This document shows, piece after piece, positions 25,219-33,211 of a stretch of DNA of 60,938 nucleotides. A model generated the notes under the pieces. It was not told the origin of the DNA, ran no database searches, and saw only the letters and a program-made list of their open reading frames with translations. The stretch comes from Alistipes sp. CAG:435. Lineage in GTDB: Bacteria; Bacteroidota; Bacteroidia; Bacteroidales; UBA932. The translations under genes were made by a program, and so were the position numbers. Position 1 is the stretch's first letter. Each line of letters begins with the position of its first letter. The DNA lies in assembly GCA_000433355.1 (NCBI GenBank), contig FR893120.1, positions 1 to 60,938 of the forward strand, read 5' to 3'.

Positions 25219-26337
25219 ATGCCTGATTATAAAGTAGTTGAGGTTGTGAGCAGAAGGGATCTGATGAAATTCATCAAGTTCCCTGACAAGTTGTACAAAG
25301 ACTGTCCTCAGTATGTTCCCGCTCTTCACAGCGACCAGATCAAATCTTTGACCAAAGTCTCCACCCTTTCTTATTGCAAGAGAAAAATGTGGATGGTCAT
25401 GGATGGCAAGACTGTTGTCGGACGTATTTGCGGAATGATTAACCCTCGTTATAACGCGCTCTATGACAAGAAGAGAGCCCGCTTCGGATGGTTTGACACG
25501 ATCGATGACTTCGAGGTGGCCAAACTTCTTCTCGGCACCGCCGAGGCGTGGGCCAAGGAGAGCGGAATGAACGAGATCCATGGACCTCTGTACTACAACA
25601 CCCTTGGGAAACAGGGCATGCTGGTCGAGGGCTACGAGAACATCCCGCCGTTCAACTGTCTGTACAACTATCCGTACTACAATGACTTCGTCACAGCCCT
25701 TGGCTATGTGAAGGAATGCGACTGGGTGCAGTACAAGATCGCCGCGGACCAGCCTCTTCAGGAGAAGATCACGAGGATCGCGGGACTTCTGAAGCAGAGG
25801 TACAACCTGCACGAGGGGAGTCTGAACAAACTCAAGAAGGACAAGAAGATGGTCAGATACTTCTTTGATGTCTATAACGAGAGTTTCGCGAAGTCCGTCT
25901 ATAACTTCATCCCTTTCACCAAGGAGGAGATTGACGAGGAGGCGAGCGAGGTCTTGAAGTTTGTCTCGGACAAGACTAGCAGCATAATATTCGATGACAA
26001 TGAGGAACTTGTGGGATTCGGGATCACTTTCCCGACGATCTCGCCGGCTCTTCAGAAGGCGAAAGGCCATCTGTTTCCGTTCGGCTGGTTCCATCTGCTG
26101 AAGGCGATGTACAAGTACGACACTGTCGATCTGATGATCAACGGGGCCGTGCCGAAGTGGCAGAACACGGGGGTCTCTTCGATCTACCATTGCACAATGT
26201 CGGAGAAATACCGCAAGGCTGGCACGAAATGGGCGATCTCTAACCCGCAGATCGAGTCCAACGGCGCGGTCAACGTCTGGGGCAAGTACGAGCACGAGCT
26301 GTTTATGCGCCGCCGCTGCTACCTCAAGTCGATTTAG
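25219..26337 (+). CDS. conserved GNAT-fold protein (hypothetical, Bacteroidales)
   Basis: This 372-residue protein has no signal peptide or membrane helix. Two regions look like GNAT acyltransferase halves: about 45-125 (VVGRICGMINPRYN, then FGWFDTIDDFEVAKLLLGTAEAWAKESG, the usual strand 4-helix 3 order) and about 245-355 (ELVGFGITFPTIS to the C-terminus). Proteins of this type are widespread and uncharacterised in Bacteroidales. The substrate is unknown, and I give no gene name. It stands between mazG and prfA with its own promoter and REP repeats behind it. Confidence 0.7.
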   Translation: MPDYKVVEVVSRRDLMKFIKFPDKLYKDCPQYVPALHSDQIKSLTKVSTLSYCKRKMWMVMDGKTVVGRICGMINPRYNALYDKKRARFGWFDTIDDFEVAKLLLGTAEAWAKESGMNEIHGPLYYNTLGKQGMLVEGYENIPPFNCLYNYPYYNDFVTALGYVKECDWVQYKIAADQPLQEKITRIAGLLKQRYNLHEGSLNKLKKDKKMVRYFFDVYNESFAKSVYNFIPFTKEEIDEEASEVLKFVSDKTSSIIFDDNEELVGFGITFPTISPALQKAKGHLFPFGWFHLLKAMYKYDTVDLMINGAVPKWQNTGVSSIYHCTMSEKYRKAGTKWAISNPQIESNGAVNVWGKYEHELFMRRRCYLKSI

Positions 26338-26351
26338 GAATATACCCGTTC

Positions 26352-26418
26352 GGTTGCTGAGCTTGTCGAAGCACCGATGGAGAATGATAATAAGGTCACT
26401 TCGACATGCTCAGTGACC
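26352..26418. repeat. REP-like inverted pair
   Basis: GGTTGCTGAGCTTGTCGAAG plus CACC (26352-26375) and GGTCACTTCGACATGCTCAG plus TGACC (26394-26418) are two oppositely oriented copies of the genome-dispersed palindrome, 18 bp apart, forming one large hairpin between the GNAT-like gene and prfA. Confidence 0.8.
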
Positions 26419-26459
26419 ACGGTCAGGAAACCGGAATTGAAGAAAATTAACCATTGAAT

Positions 26460-27551
26460 ATGGCAGAGAATACATTAGTGGACAAGATCCTGGCTCTCCA
26501 GGACAAATACGAGTCGCTTCAGAAGCAGCTTGCTGATCCTGAGGTGATCGCTGATATGAAGAAATACGTCCAGCTCAACAAGGACTATAAGGAGCTGGAG
26601 CCTATCATCAAGGCCGGTCTTGAGTACAAGAAGATGGTCGATGAGCTGGCAGAGGCCAAGGACATCATGATCAACGAGAAGGATGAGGATCTGAGGGATA
26701 TGGCCAAGGCTGAGATCGCCGAGATCGAGCCGAAGATCCCGGAGATGGAGGAGAAGATCAAGATTCTCCTCATCCCTGCCGATCCGGATGACAGCAAGAA
26801 CGCCATCATAGAGATCCGCGGCGGCACAGGTGGTGACGAGGCCGCCATCTTCGCCGGTGACCTTTTCAGGATGTACTCGAAGTACGCCGAGAAACGCGGC
26901 TGGAAGTTGGAGGTTAACGATGAGACTCCAGGCACGGCCGGAGGCTACAAGCAGATAGTCTTCAAGCTTTCATCCAATGACGAGGGCGTCTATGGCATTA
27001 TGAAATATGAGTCCGGAGTGCACCGTGTGCAGCGTGTGCCTCAGACCGAGACTCAGGGCAGAATCCAGACCTCAGCCGCTTCTGTGGCCGTTTTCCCGGA
27101 GGCCGGAGAGTTCGATGTTGACCTTAAATGGGATGACATCCGTCTGGATCTGTTCTGCTCGTCAGGCCCTGGTGGCCAGGGAGTCAACACGACATATTCA
27201 GCCGTGCGTCTGACCCACCTTCCGACCGGTCTGGTCGTGCAGTGCCAGGAGGAGCGTTCCCAGCTAAAGAACAAGGACCGCGCCTTCGAGGAGCTCCGTA
27301 CCCGTCTCTATAACCTTGAGCATCAGAAATATCTTGATGAGATCGGCGCGAAGCGAAAGACCATGGTTTCCACAGGTGACCGTTCCGCCAAAATCCGCAC
27401 TTACAACTACCCTCAGGGCCGTGTGACCGACCACCGCATCAACTGGTCAATGTACAACCTTCCTGTCTTTATGGACGGTGACATCCAGGAATGCATCAAC
27501 CAGCTCCAGATCGCGGAGAACGCCGAGCGTCTCAAAGAGGCCGGCGAATAG
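26460..27551 (+). CDS. prfA: peptide chain release factor 1
   Basis: This 363-residue class-I release factor has the catalytic GGQ in SGPGGQGVNTT, within domain 3, and the surrounding QCQEERSQLKNK basic loop. It catalyses peptidyl-tRNA hydrolysis at UAA and UAG codons. The anticodon-like PxT-type loop of RF1 is present as a PQTETQGRIQTS region upstream of the GGQ. The start is ATG at 26460, inside TTGAATATG; a TTG two codons earlier is unlikely. Confidence 0.95.
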   Translation: MAENTLVDKILALQDKYESLQKQLADPEVIADMKKYVQLNKDYKELEPIIKAGLEYKKMVDELAEAKDIMINEKDEDLRDMAKAEIAEIEPKIPEMEEKIKILLIPADPDDSKNAIIEIRGGTGGDEAAIFAGDLFRMYSKYAEKRGWKLEVNDETPGTAGGYKQIVFKLSSNDEGVYGIMKYESGVHRVQRVPQTETQGRIQTSAASVAVFPEAGEFDVDLKWDDIRLDLFCSSGPGGQGVNTTYSAVRLTHLPTGLVVQCQEERSQLKNKDRAFEELRTRLYNLEHQKYLDEIGAKRKTMVSTGDRSAKIRTYNYPQGRVTDHRINWSMYNLPVFMDGDIQECINQLQIAENAERLKEAGE

Positions 27552-27588
27552 TGCCGTGGCACTTAAGTGCTTTATAATCAAGAATAAA

Positions 27589-27628
27589 AGCAAACTCGTG
27601 GTTCTGATTTCAGTACCACGAGTTTGCT
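27589..27628. terminator. terminator hairpin after prfA
   Basis: AGCAAACTCGTGGT (27589-27602) and ACCACGAGTTTGCT (27615-27628) form a perfect 14-bp stem with a 12-nt loop. AT-rich sequence borders both sides, so it may serve prfA and the convergent nucleotidyltransferase operon. Confidence 0.7.
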
Positions 27629-27702
27629 TATTGTATTGATAAACAGATTGTTGTCTGCCATGTTGGTAAAAAGCCGATTGCCGGCAAGGCAGACTCGACG
27701 AC

Positions 27703-28443
27703 CTACTTCACGATTCCGTTGTACTGCTCACAGACATTGTGGTAACTCTCAAGGTTCCCGATGTCGTAGCGGCGGCCCGGCATCTCCATGGCATGCACGG
27801 GAACCTGTGTGGCCAGCCATGCGATGTAGCTGCCCGGGGCGTCTGTGCCGCAACCTGCCGAGATTCCGGAAGGGATCAAACGCGCGTCCTTGCGGGTGTA
27901 GAAATAGAACGGGGGACAGCACCAATGCGAGCGAGGCTCTGACGGCTTCTCCTCCATGCTGAGTATCAAATCCTCATCGTCCACCTCCACGACACCGCAT
28001 TTGCGAAGGCGCTGCTCCGATGGCTCGAAGAAGCGCATGATGCAGGATGTACCCTTGGCGCTGGCATATTCAATGAATCTCACAAGGCTGAAATCCAGAA
28101 CATTGTCTCCTGCGATGACGAGCATGTCATCATCTAGCCCCAGAGAGTCGATCGCGAACTGGATGTCACGCACGGCCCCCAGACGTGTCTCGTTCGTGGA
28201 GGTTCCGTCATCCACCACAGTGATCTTGTCGTCAGGACATCCGGCGGCCCATTCGGCGAAATGTCCGGCGAACTTATGGTTGCTGATGACGACATATTCA
28301 TCAACCGCTCCGGAAGTCTTGATGTCATTGATTAGCCAGTCCAGAATGGCTTTGTCCCGGACTTTAAGCAGCGGTTTCGGAAAATTCTCCGTCAGCGGGT
28401 AGAGCCTCGTGGCATAACCCGCGGCAAGTATCAGGCATTTCAT
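27703..28443 (-). CDS. sugar-1-phosphate nucleotidyltransferase
   Basis: This 246-residue GT-A-like nucleotidyltransferase has the N-terminal signature LILAAGYATRLYPLTENFPKPLL (residues 4-26; GxGTRL-type loop and the PK lysine). It also has VIAGDNVLDF as metal-binding Asp and MEEKP near 155. It forms an NDP-sugar from a sugar-1-phosphate. Its start overlaps the stop of the sugar kinase gene, so it most likely uses that kinase's product. If the kinase is a galacturonokinase, this enzyme would give UDP- (or another NDP-) galacturonate. The nucleotide used cannot be read from sequence. Confidence 0.82.
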   Translation of the reverse strand: MKCLILAAGYATRLYPLTENFPKPLLKVRDKAILDWLINDIKTSGAVDEYVVISNHKFAGHFAEWAAGCPDDKITVVDDGTSTNETRLGAVRDIQFAIDSLGLDDDMLVIAGDNVLDFSLVRFIEYASAKGTSCIMRFFEPSEQRLRKCGVVEVDDEDLILSMEEKPSEPRSHWCCPPFYFYTRKDARLIPSGISAGCGTDAPGSYIAWLATQVPVHAMEMPGRRYDIGNLESYHNVCEQYNGIVK

Positions 28444-29612
28444 ATCTTCACACCGTCAGCGCTGTGGCAGATGCATGCGGAATAATGTCCTTTCAGGTCC
28501 GGAAATTCGGCAAGGTACTCTGTCTCAACTTTTTTGAATATCTCATCCTTGAACGTCGGGTCGATGAGGGCCATGCAGCAGCCCTTGAATCCGGCGCCGC
28601 TGAAACGTCCGCCGTAGATGCCTTCGGTCTGGGTCATGATCTCGTAGATCTTCTTGAGTTCCGGCGAGCCTGTCTCCCATTTCTCGATGGAAGACTTGCC
28701 GCTCTCGAAGCTGAGGCGGCCGAATTCCTCAAGATTTCCGCTTCTCCAGGCCTCGGCTCCGCGCTGCACACGGTCATATTCCCCGTACCAGTGCTCGGCA
28801 CGTCTGCGCCAAGTTTCCGGCAGACGGTCCGCGAACCTGTGGAACACCTCGACCGGAACGTCACGCAGGTTGGTCTCCCCGAACTTGCCGTATTCCATTC
28901 CGGCGTAGGCTTTTAGGGCGTAGGCCGCACTGCGGCATTCGTCCACACGCATGTTGAATTTGCTGCCGGCAAGGGTGCGCTCCACCCCGCTGAAGAAGAT
29001 CGCTATCTCGTATGGCTTCATGACAGGGGATGTCGGAATCAGCTCATAGCTGTCATCCTTGGTGTCAAGGTAGAGAAGATGGTCCTTCTTTGAATAGACC
29101 TCACAGCTTTGGTCGAGCTTCCCGCAGGACACTCCCACGTAGTCGTTCTCCGCGGCCATCTCTGTGCTGATCAGCTCAGCGTCAGAGAGGTGGATGCCGT
29201 TGACCGTGCACAGAGCCTTCAGGAAAGCGATCGTGACCGCCGCGGAGGACGATAGTCCGCCGATCGGAAGAGACCCTTCGATCACCCCGCTGAGTCCGAT
29301 GCGGAGCGGGTATCTCGCCCCGAGCTTGAGTGTGGCTCCCCGCAGATAGTCGGCCCAGTCGCCCTGCTTTGGCTCCGGGACGGAACTGACGTGCCACTGC
29401 GCCCGTTTCGGGAACTGGAGCGACGAGAACTCGATAACTCCGTTCTGCTTTGGAGCGAAGGCGATGTGGATTCCCTTGTCAATGGCCAGACCGGTCACCT
29501 TGCCGAGCTGGTGGTCGGAGTGTGCGCCCAGAGGGCAGACACGATACGGACAGAACGAGAGCCCTTCCGGCTCCCGTCTGTACGTTTCCCTGAATTTCTG
29601 TTCACAAGTCAT
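28440..29612 (-). CDS. GHMP kinase, galacturonokinase-like (galactokinase superfamily)
   Basis: This 390-residue kinase has the ATP-binding LPIGGLSSSAAVTIAFL near 120 and a C-terminal GGRFSGAGFKGCCMAL glycine motif. The sugar-binding signature is CPYRVCPLGAHSDHQLG. True galactokinases have GRVNLIGEHTDY. The CPLGAH-x-DHQ form is that of plant galacturonokinase, as I recall it. The segments MRVDECRSAA, RAEHWYGE and REAW/AEAWRSGNLEEFG also follow that subgroup. The start at 29612 is 4 bp after the pgi stop; the frame extends upstream but there is no homology. Automatic annotation would probably say galactokinase. Confidence 0.75.
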   Translation of the reverse strand: MTCEQKFRETYRREPEGLSFCPYRVCPLGAHSDHQLGKVTGLAIDKGIHIAFAPKQNGVIEFSSLQFPKRAQWHVSSVPEPKQGDWADYLRGATLKLGARYPLRIGLSGVIEGSLPIGGLSSSAAVTIAFLKALCTVNGIHLSDAELISTEMAAENDYVGVSCGKLDQSCEVYSKKDHLLYLDTKDDSYELIPTSPVMKPYEIAIFFSGVERTLAGSKFNMRVDECRSAAYALKAYAGMEYGKFGETNLRDVPVEVFHRFADRLPETWRRRAEHWYGEYDRVQRGAEAWRSGNLEEFGRLSFESGKSSIEKWETGSPELKKIYEIMTQTEGIYGGRFSGAGFKGCCMALIDPTFKDEIFKKVETEYLAEFPDLKGHYSACICHSADGVKI

Positions 29613-29616
29613 GGCT

Positions 29617-30951
29617 CTACAGTCTGGCTTGAAGAGCCTCGCCCTGCTCCTCGTAGCCTGGTTTGCCCAAAAGCGCGAACATGTTCTTCTTGTAAGCTTC
29701 CACACCTGGCTGGTTGAACGGATTGACACCGAGAACATAGGCGCTGACTCCGCAGGCATATTCAAAGAAATAGAACAGGCCGCCGAGGTTGAATGCGTTG
29801 ATTTTCTCGATTGATACTTCCAGCTGAGGTACTCCGCCGTCGATGTGTGCGAGCTTTGTTCCGAGCTGTGCCATGGCGTTGCAATGCTCCACGTGCTGTC
29901 CGGCGAGATAGTTGAGCTGGTCAAGATTCTGCTCGTCGCTGCCGATGACTACCTCGCGGTTGCTCTTCTCGATGTTCACGACTGTCTCGAACACTACCCT
30001 GTCACCGTCCTGGATGAACTGTCCCATAGAATGGAGGTCGGTGGTGAAGTTCACTGAAGCCGGGAATATTCCCTTGAGATCCTTGCCCTCGGACTCGCCG
30101 TAAAGCTGCTTCCACCACTCTCCAAGGTACTGGAACTTAGGATTGTAAGCCACCAGAATCTCGACTTTCTTTCCAAGTTTAGAATATAGGAGGTTCCTCA
30201 TCGCGGCGTACTGCACGGCTGGGTTCTCCTCACCTTTGACAGCAAGAGCCTTCTCCATCTCGGCGGCTCCGGCAAGCATCTCACGTACATCGAATCCGGC
30301 GAGAACGATAGGCAGGAGTCCGACAGGAGTGAGAACTGAGAAACGGCCTCCGACATTGTCCGGAACGACGAATGTCTTGTAGCCTTCCTGTGTGGAAAGG
30401 GTCTTGAGGGCTCCCTTGTGGGCATCGGTGATGGCGACTATCCTTTCGGACGCGTCAGTGTAGTTCTTCTCGATGTGTTCCTTCACGATTCTGAAGGCTA
30501 CAGCCGGCTCGGTGGTGGTGCCGGACTTGGAGATCACGACTGTGGCTACATTCCTCTCGGCCACGAGATCCATGAGCTCGGCGAGATATTCCTCGGAAAG
30601 GTTGTTTCCGGCGAATACAACTTCAGGAGCTTCCTTCGCTCCGCTGAGCTGCTTGGCGAAATTGTGTGACAGAGCCTCGATGGCGCAGCGGGCTCCAAGG
30701 TAGGAACCTCCGATGCCGATCACAACGACCAGGTTCACTCCCTTTGCCTTCCAGTTGTCGCGTACGGCCTCGCACTCGGCGATAAGCGCTTCCGGTGTCT
30801 CGGACGGCAGACGCTTCCAGCCGAGGAAGTCATTTCCCGCTCCTGATTCATTGGCAAGCACATCGAATGCCTCAAGGGCTTTGCCGACATATTCCTTGTA
30901 ATCCTCGTCCTTGACGAAGGAGGCGCATCCTCCCAAATTGACTTTGACCAT
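29617..30951 (-). CDS. pgi: glucose-6-phosphate isomerase
   Basis: This 444-residue enzyme is of the shorter bacterial type (GPI of about 445 residues). It has VVIGIGGSYLGARCAIEAL near 80-98, SKSGTTTEPAVAFRIVKE near 140, and the C-terminal NPFNQPGVEAYKKNMFALLG signature. It interconverts glucose-6-phosphate and fructose-6-phosphate in the cytoplasm. It is first in a three-gene operon with the GHMP kinase (4 bp apart) and the nucleotidyltransferase, an unusual grouping for a core glycolytic gene. Confidence 0.95.
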   Translation of the reverse strand: MVKVNLGGCASFVKDEDYKEYVGKALEAFDVLANESGAGNDFLGWKRLPSETPEALIAECEAVRDNWKAKGVNLVVVIGIGGSYLGARCAIEALSHNFAKQLSGAKEAPEVVFAGNNLSEEYLAELMDLVAERNVATVVISKSGTTTEPAVAFRIVKEHIEKNYTDASERIVAITDAHKGALKTLSTQEGYKTFVVPDNVGGRFSVLTPVGLLPIVLAGFDVREMLAGAAEMEKALAVKGEENPAVQYAAMRNLLYSKLGKKVEILVAYNPKFQYLGEWWKQLYGESEGKDLKGIFPASVNFTTDLHSMGQFIQDGDRVVFETVVNIEKSNREVVIGSDEQNLDQLNYLAGQHVEHCNAMAQLGTKLAHIDGGVPQLEVSIEKINAFNLGGLFYFFEYACGVSAYVLGVNPFNQPGVEAYKKNMFALLGKPGYEEQGEALQARL

Positions 30952-30986
30952 ATTACTTCTTAATTAAGGTTTACTAACATGACTGC

Positions 30987-30994
30987 AAAAATAA
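30987..30994 (-). promoter_or_regulatory. -7 box of pgi operon promoter
   Basis: On the minus strand this reads TATTTTTG, 36 bp upstream of the pgi start. A good -33 element was not found. Confidence 0.4.
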
Positions 30995-31067
30995 CCATTT
31001 TCCGATAAAACACCGAAAGTTATCTTTAGTAAATGAATATGCTGCAGTCTCATTGCCTGGCAGCGGT

Positions 31068-31643
31068 TCAGATCATCATGCTTGAGCGGATTTCCGCGGC
31101 GAGATCCGAGCCTTTCAGGCGTTCCACTATCGCAAGGGCGAAATCGACGGCGCATCCGGGACCGCGGCCTGTGATCAGGTTACCGTCAGACACGGCAGCG
31201 GTCCTGACATATTCACCACCCTTTGCCGCAGGGGCCTCCTCAAATCCATCGTAACAGGTGAATTTTTTACCTTTGAGGGTCGGAAGCTGCGGAATGACCA
31301 GTCCGGGTGCCGCGCAGATCGCGGCCACGACGCCGCCTTCTATGTAGTGCAGCCTCATCATTTCCATCAGTTCGTGGCTTCCGGCAAGGTTTTTCGTGCC
31401 AGGCATTCCTCCCGGAAAGACCATCACGTCGTCCTCTCCGGTGTGGTTGACATCAGTTTTCGTCTTGAAGCCGGTCCATGTCATGTCAGCGATGACCGGC
31501 ACTCCATGCGCTCCGCGAACCTGAGCGTTATCATTGATTGAAACTGTCCTGGCATCGATGCCTCCTCTTCTGAGGACGTCCACGGTCGCAAGAGCCTCGA
31601 TTTCCTCGAAACCATCAGCTAAGAATATGTAGGTTCCTTTCAT
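31068..31643 (-). CDS. DJ-1/YajL/PfpI family protein
   Basis: This 191-residue DJ-1 superfamily protein has an N-terminal YIFLADGFEEIEALATVDVLRRGG (the glutamate that stabilises the nucleophile is in the FEEIE stretch) and the nucleophilic cysteine in AAICAAPGLV. Members act as glyoxalase/deglycase or redox chaperones; the exact role of each subgroup is debated. It is a single gene, read leftward, between pgi and the tRNA. Confidence 0.88.
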   Translation of the reverse strand: MKGTYIFLADGFEEIEALATVDVLRRGGIDARTVSINDNAQVRGAHGVPVIADMTWTGFKTKTDVNHTGEDDVMVFPGGMPGTKNLAGSHELMEMMRLHYIEGGVVAAICAAPGLVIPQLPTLKGKKFTCYDGFEEAPAAKGGEYVRTAAVSDGNLITGRGPGCAVDFALAIVERLKGSDLAAEIRSSMMI

Positions 31644-31688
31644 GGTGTAAATGTTAATTTGTTTTTAATCAATTATTTGTGAGATTCT

Positions 31689-31711
31689 GCCCTCCTGATT
31701 GACCGGGAGGG
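31689..31711. repeat. 6-bp hairpin upstream of the DJ-1 gene
   Basis: CCCTCC and GGGAGG pair around an 11-nt loop, about 45 bp upstream of the DJ-1 gene. No T-tract is seen on the minus strand. Confidence 0.4.
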
Positions 31712-31758
31712 ATTCTGCAATTAGTTATCAGTTAGTTCCTTAAGTTCATGCATGTGTC

Positions 31759-31796
31759 AAAAAAAGCCGGCCACTTCGACAAACTCTGTGACCGGC
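31759..31796 (-). terminator. tRNA-Gln terminator built from a REP-like repeat
   Basis: Read on the minus strand, GCCGGTCAC (31796-31788) and GTGGCCGGC (31774-31766) pair with a single T-G wobble, followed by seven T residues (31765-31759). The loop contains GAGTTTGTCGAAG, the core of the REP-like palindrome seen elsewhere in the window. The dispersed repeat appears to have become the intrinsic terminator of the tRNA. Confidence 0.75.
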
Positions 31797-31803
31797 CCCT
31801 TGT

Positions 31804-31873
31804 TGAGATATCAGGACTCGAACCTGAACTGGCAGAACCAAAATCTGTAGTGCTACCATTACACCATACCTCA
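31804..31873 (-). tRNA. tRNA-Gln (anticodon TTG)
   Basis: The acceptor strands TGAGGTA and TATCTCA pair. The D-arm contains AATGGTAG, the anticodon loop is TTTTGGT with TTG in the centre, and the T-arm contains GGTTCGAGTCC. CCA is not encoded. It is the only tRNA in the window. Confidence 0.95.
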
Positions 31874-31928
31874 ATTCCATTCACAAAGGTATTCATTTTC
31901 TTCTGAATCTGCAAACCTTATGGCTTAA

Positions 31929-32088
31929 GAAGCTGTTTTGAATTGTTTGAAATGTTCTTTGAGGTGAAAAATCTTCATTTTCTTCCCGCTTCTTCAGTCA
32001 GATAGCACCGCTATCTTCCTTGGAAGAAGCGGTCGAAACTGAAGTTTTTCACTCTCAAACCTTCAAACAAACAATTCAAAACAGCTTC
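31929..32088. mobile_element. MITE family A, copy 2 (160 bp, intact)
   Basis: Perfect inverted ends GAAGCTGTTTTGAATTG are flanked by TAA on both sides (31926-31928 and 32089-32091). The inner palindromes are CCGCTTCTT/AAGAAGCGG and GATAGC-acc-GCTATC. It is nearly identical to the copy at 60585-60744, so it moved or was copied recently. There is no reading frame. The TWA target fits an IS5/IS1031-like parent transposase (inference). Confidence 0.9.
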
Positions 32089-32136
32089 TAAACATTCTTT
32101 TATTTATGAATATGCAAATGACGGTTGCGGAGTATA

Positions 32137-32259
32137 ATAACAGCGGCAGAGGAGGAATGTGATAGCCTTACACGCCTTGGATTGCTGTGTCTCCTTGGTT
32201 CTTTGGAGACTGGCGCGTAAAGGCTTTTTTGTCAAGGCACTCCATCTGCCGCTGTATTC
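32137..32259 (+). ncRNA. long nested hairpin with internal terminator, possible structured RNA
   Basis: The outer stem is ACAGCGGCAGA (32141-32151) with TCTGCCGCTGT (32245-32255). The middle stem GCCTTACACGCC pairs with GGCGCGTAAAGGC and is followed by TTTTTT (about 32165-32231), which looks like an intrinsic terminator. The inner stem is GTCTCC with GGAGAC. A weak TATTTATG box (one mismatch to TAnnTTTG) lies about 40 bp upstream. It could be an RNA gene, a terminator or the remains of a mobile hairpin; none is proven. Confidence 0.4.
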
Positions 32260-32562
32260 CAGGCTAAGTGATTTCTGGATAGGATTTCTTTTCTGTGACT
32301 TGCATAGGCCAGCGGTTCCTTATCGTAAACCGGTCTATGCAAGTCGTGCTTCATTGGATTAAAAACAGCATGAAAAAATCGCCACTTCCGTGTCGTAAAG
32401 CACGACGCAAATGTAGCGACAATGTGCAGAACCTCCTAAAAGCTTGGTGTTACCTTTTGTTCCTCTGGCGAGAGTCTGCCTTTAAAAGTGTTCCTTTAAC
32501 GTGAATCAAATGTTCCTTTGGCGAGAGGTCTGTCTGTGGCGCGCTGATAGTCAATGGATTCT
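32260..32562. other. structured non-coding spacer
   Basis: No gene is seen. GACTTGCATAG (32297-32307) and CTATGCAAGTC (32335-32345) form an 11-bp stem. GTTCCTCTGGCGAGAG (about 32459) and GTTCCTTTGGCGAGAG (about 32511) are near-identical direct repeats close to the 3' end of the AraC-like gene. Confidence 0.5.
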
Positions 32563-33126
32563 TTAAGGCTCCAATTTGACTCCCTGTGTGAGAGCATGAT
32601 CGATCTCTCCGACACTTTTCTTCACCTTGTAATATGCTGTTCTGGACACGAACCAGGATTCGATGGCTATCTCCTCTTGCTTGGCGTGCGGGTGCGCCTC
32701 TTTGTAGAGACGGGCATATTCAAGCCTGAACATGTTGACGAGGTTATAGTAGCCGATCGAGGAAATGAATTTGCTTGCCTTGTTCATCTTGCCGCTGCCA
32801 AGGTCAAGCAAGACCTCGGTCTTGAGAAAATGCGGCTCCCTGAAACGCCGGAGAATCACGGCCAGGACCTCGTCCTTGATCACGTCCATCGGAGTTCCGT
32901 CATCTTCAGGAGGGATGTCGGAAGACTCATTTTCGGAAGTGTCGATTTCCTGGATCTCGCGTTGCTTGCGGTCCTCTGACTTTTCCATCTCGTCGTCGAT
33001 CGCGTACGGACGCAGAACCCGTTGAGGGTGAAGTATTAGTCCGAGAAAATAAATCATCCAGCAGGACGTGACGATGTCAACGGCGAACTTGCCCCATCTG
33101 CTTCCGGTAATGAAGATCGTCCACAT
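32563..33126 (-). CDS. membrane-anchored AraC-like (HTH_18) protein, N-terminally short
   Basis: This 187-residue protein has one hydrophobic helix near the N-terminus (WMIYFLGLILH) and an acidic linker (about 45-75). The C-terminal domain ends FISSIGYYNLVNMFRLEYARL ... IAIESWFVSRTAYYKVKKSVG, a clear but degenerate AraC double-HTH second half. Bacteroidales often have multi-helix membrane proteins with this C-terminal module. Here only the last helix remains before it. The frame is open upstream without an ATG as far as the rbfA stop, which suggests either a truncated gene or a non-ATG start. Confidence 0.6.
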   Translation of the reverse strand: MWTIFITGSRWGKFAVDIVTSCWMIYFLGLILHPQRVLRPYAIDDEMEKSEDRKQREIQEIDTSENESSDIPPEDDGTPMDVIKDEVLAVILRRFREPHFLKTEVLLDLGSGKMNKASKFISSIGYYNLVNMFRLEYARLYKEAHPHAKQEEIAIESWFVSRTAYYKVKKSVGEIDHALTQGVKLEP

Positions 33127-33211
33127 AATGAGAATCCACAGCAGGGGAGCGTAGAGTATCTTGGCCGCGGACTTGTAGGGAAAATCCTCTCCCTGAATAT
33201 TCCCGAGTGGC

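Noticed and set aside
25168..26295. 375-codon minus-strand frame opposite the GNAT-like gene
   Set aside because: It covers nearly the same bases as the sense gene, which has a consensus promoter and GNAT features. The antisense product has low-complexity composition.
21195..27665. Shared sequence TTGTTGTCTGCCA at about 21208 and 27650
   Set aside because: About 23 of 27 bases match, but there are only two copies, no inverted ends and one copy overlaps a promoter. Chance or a very old repeat is as likely.
29613..29924. Upstream extension of the GHMP kinase frame
   Set aside because: The extra 104 residues are antisense-like, overlap the end of pgi and show no kinase homology.
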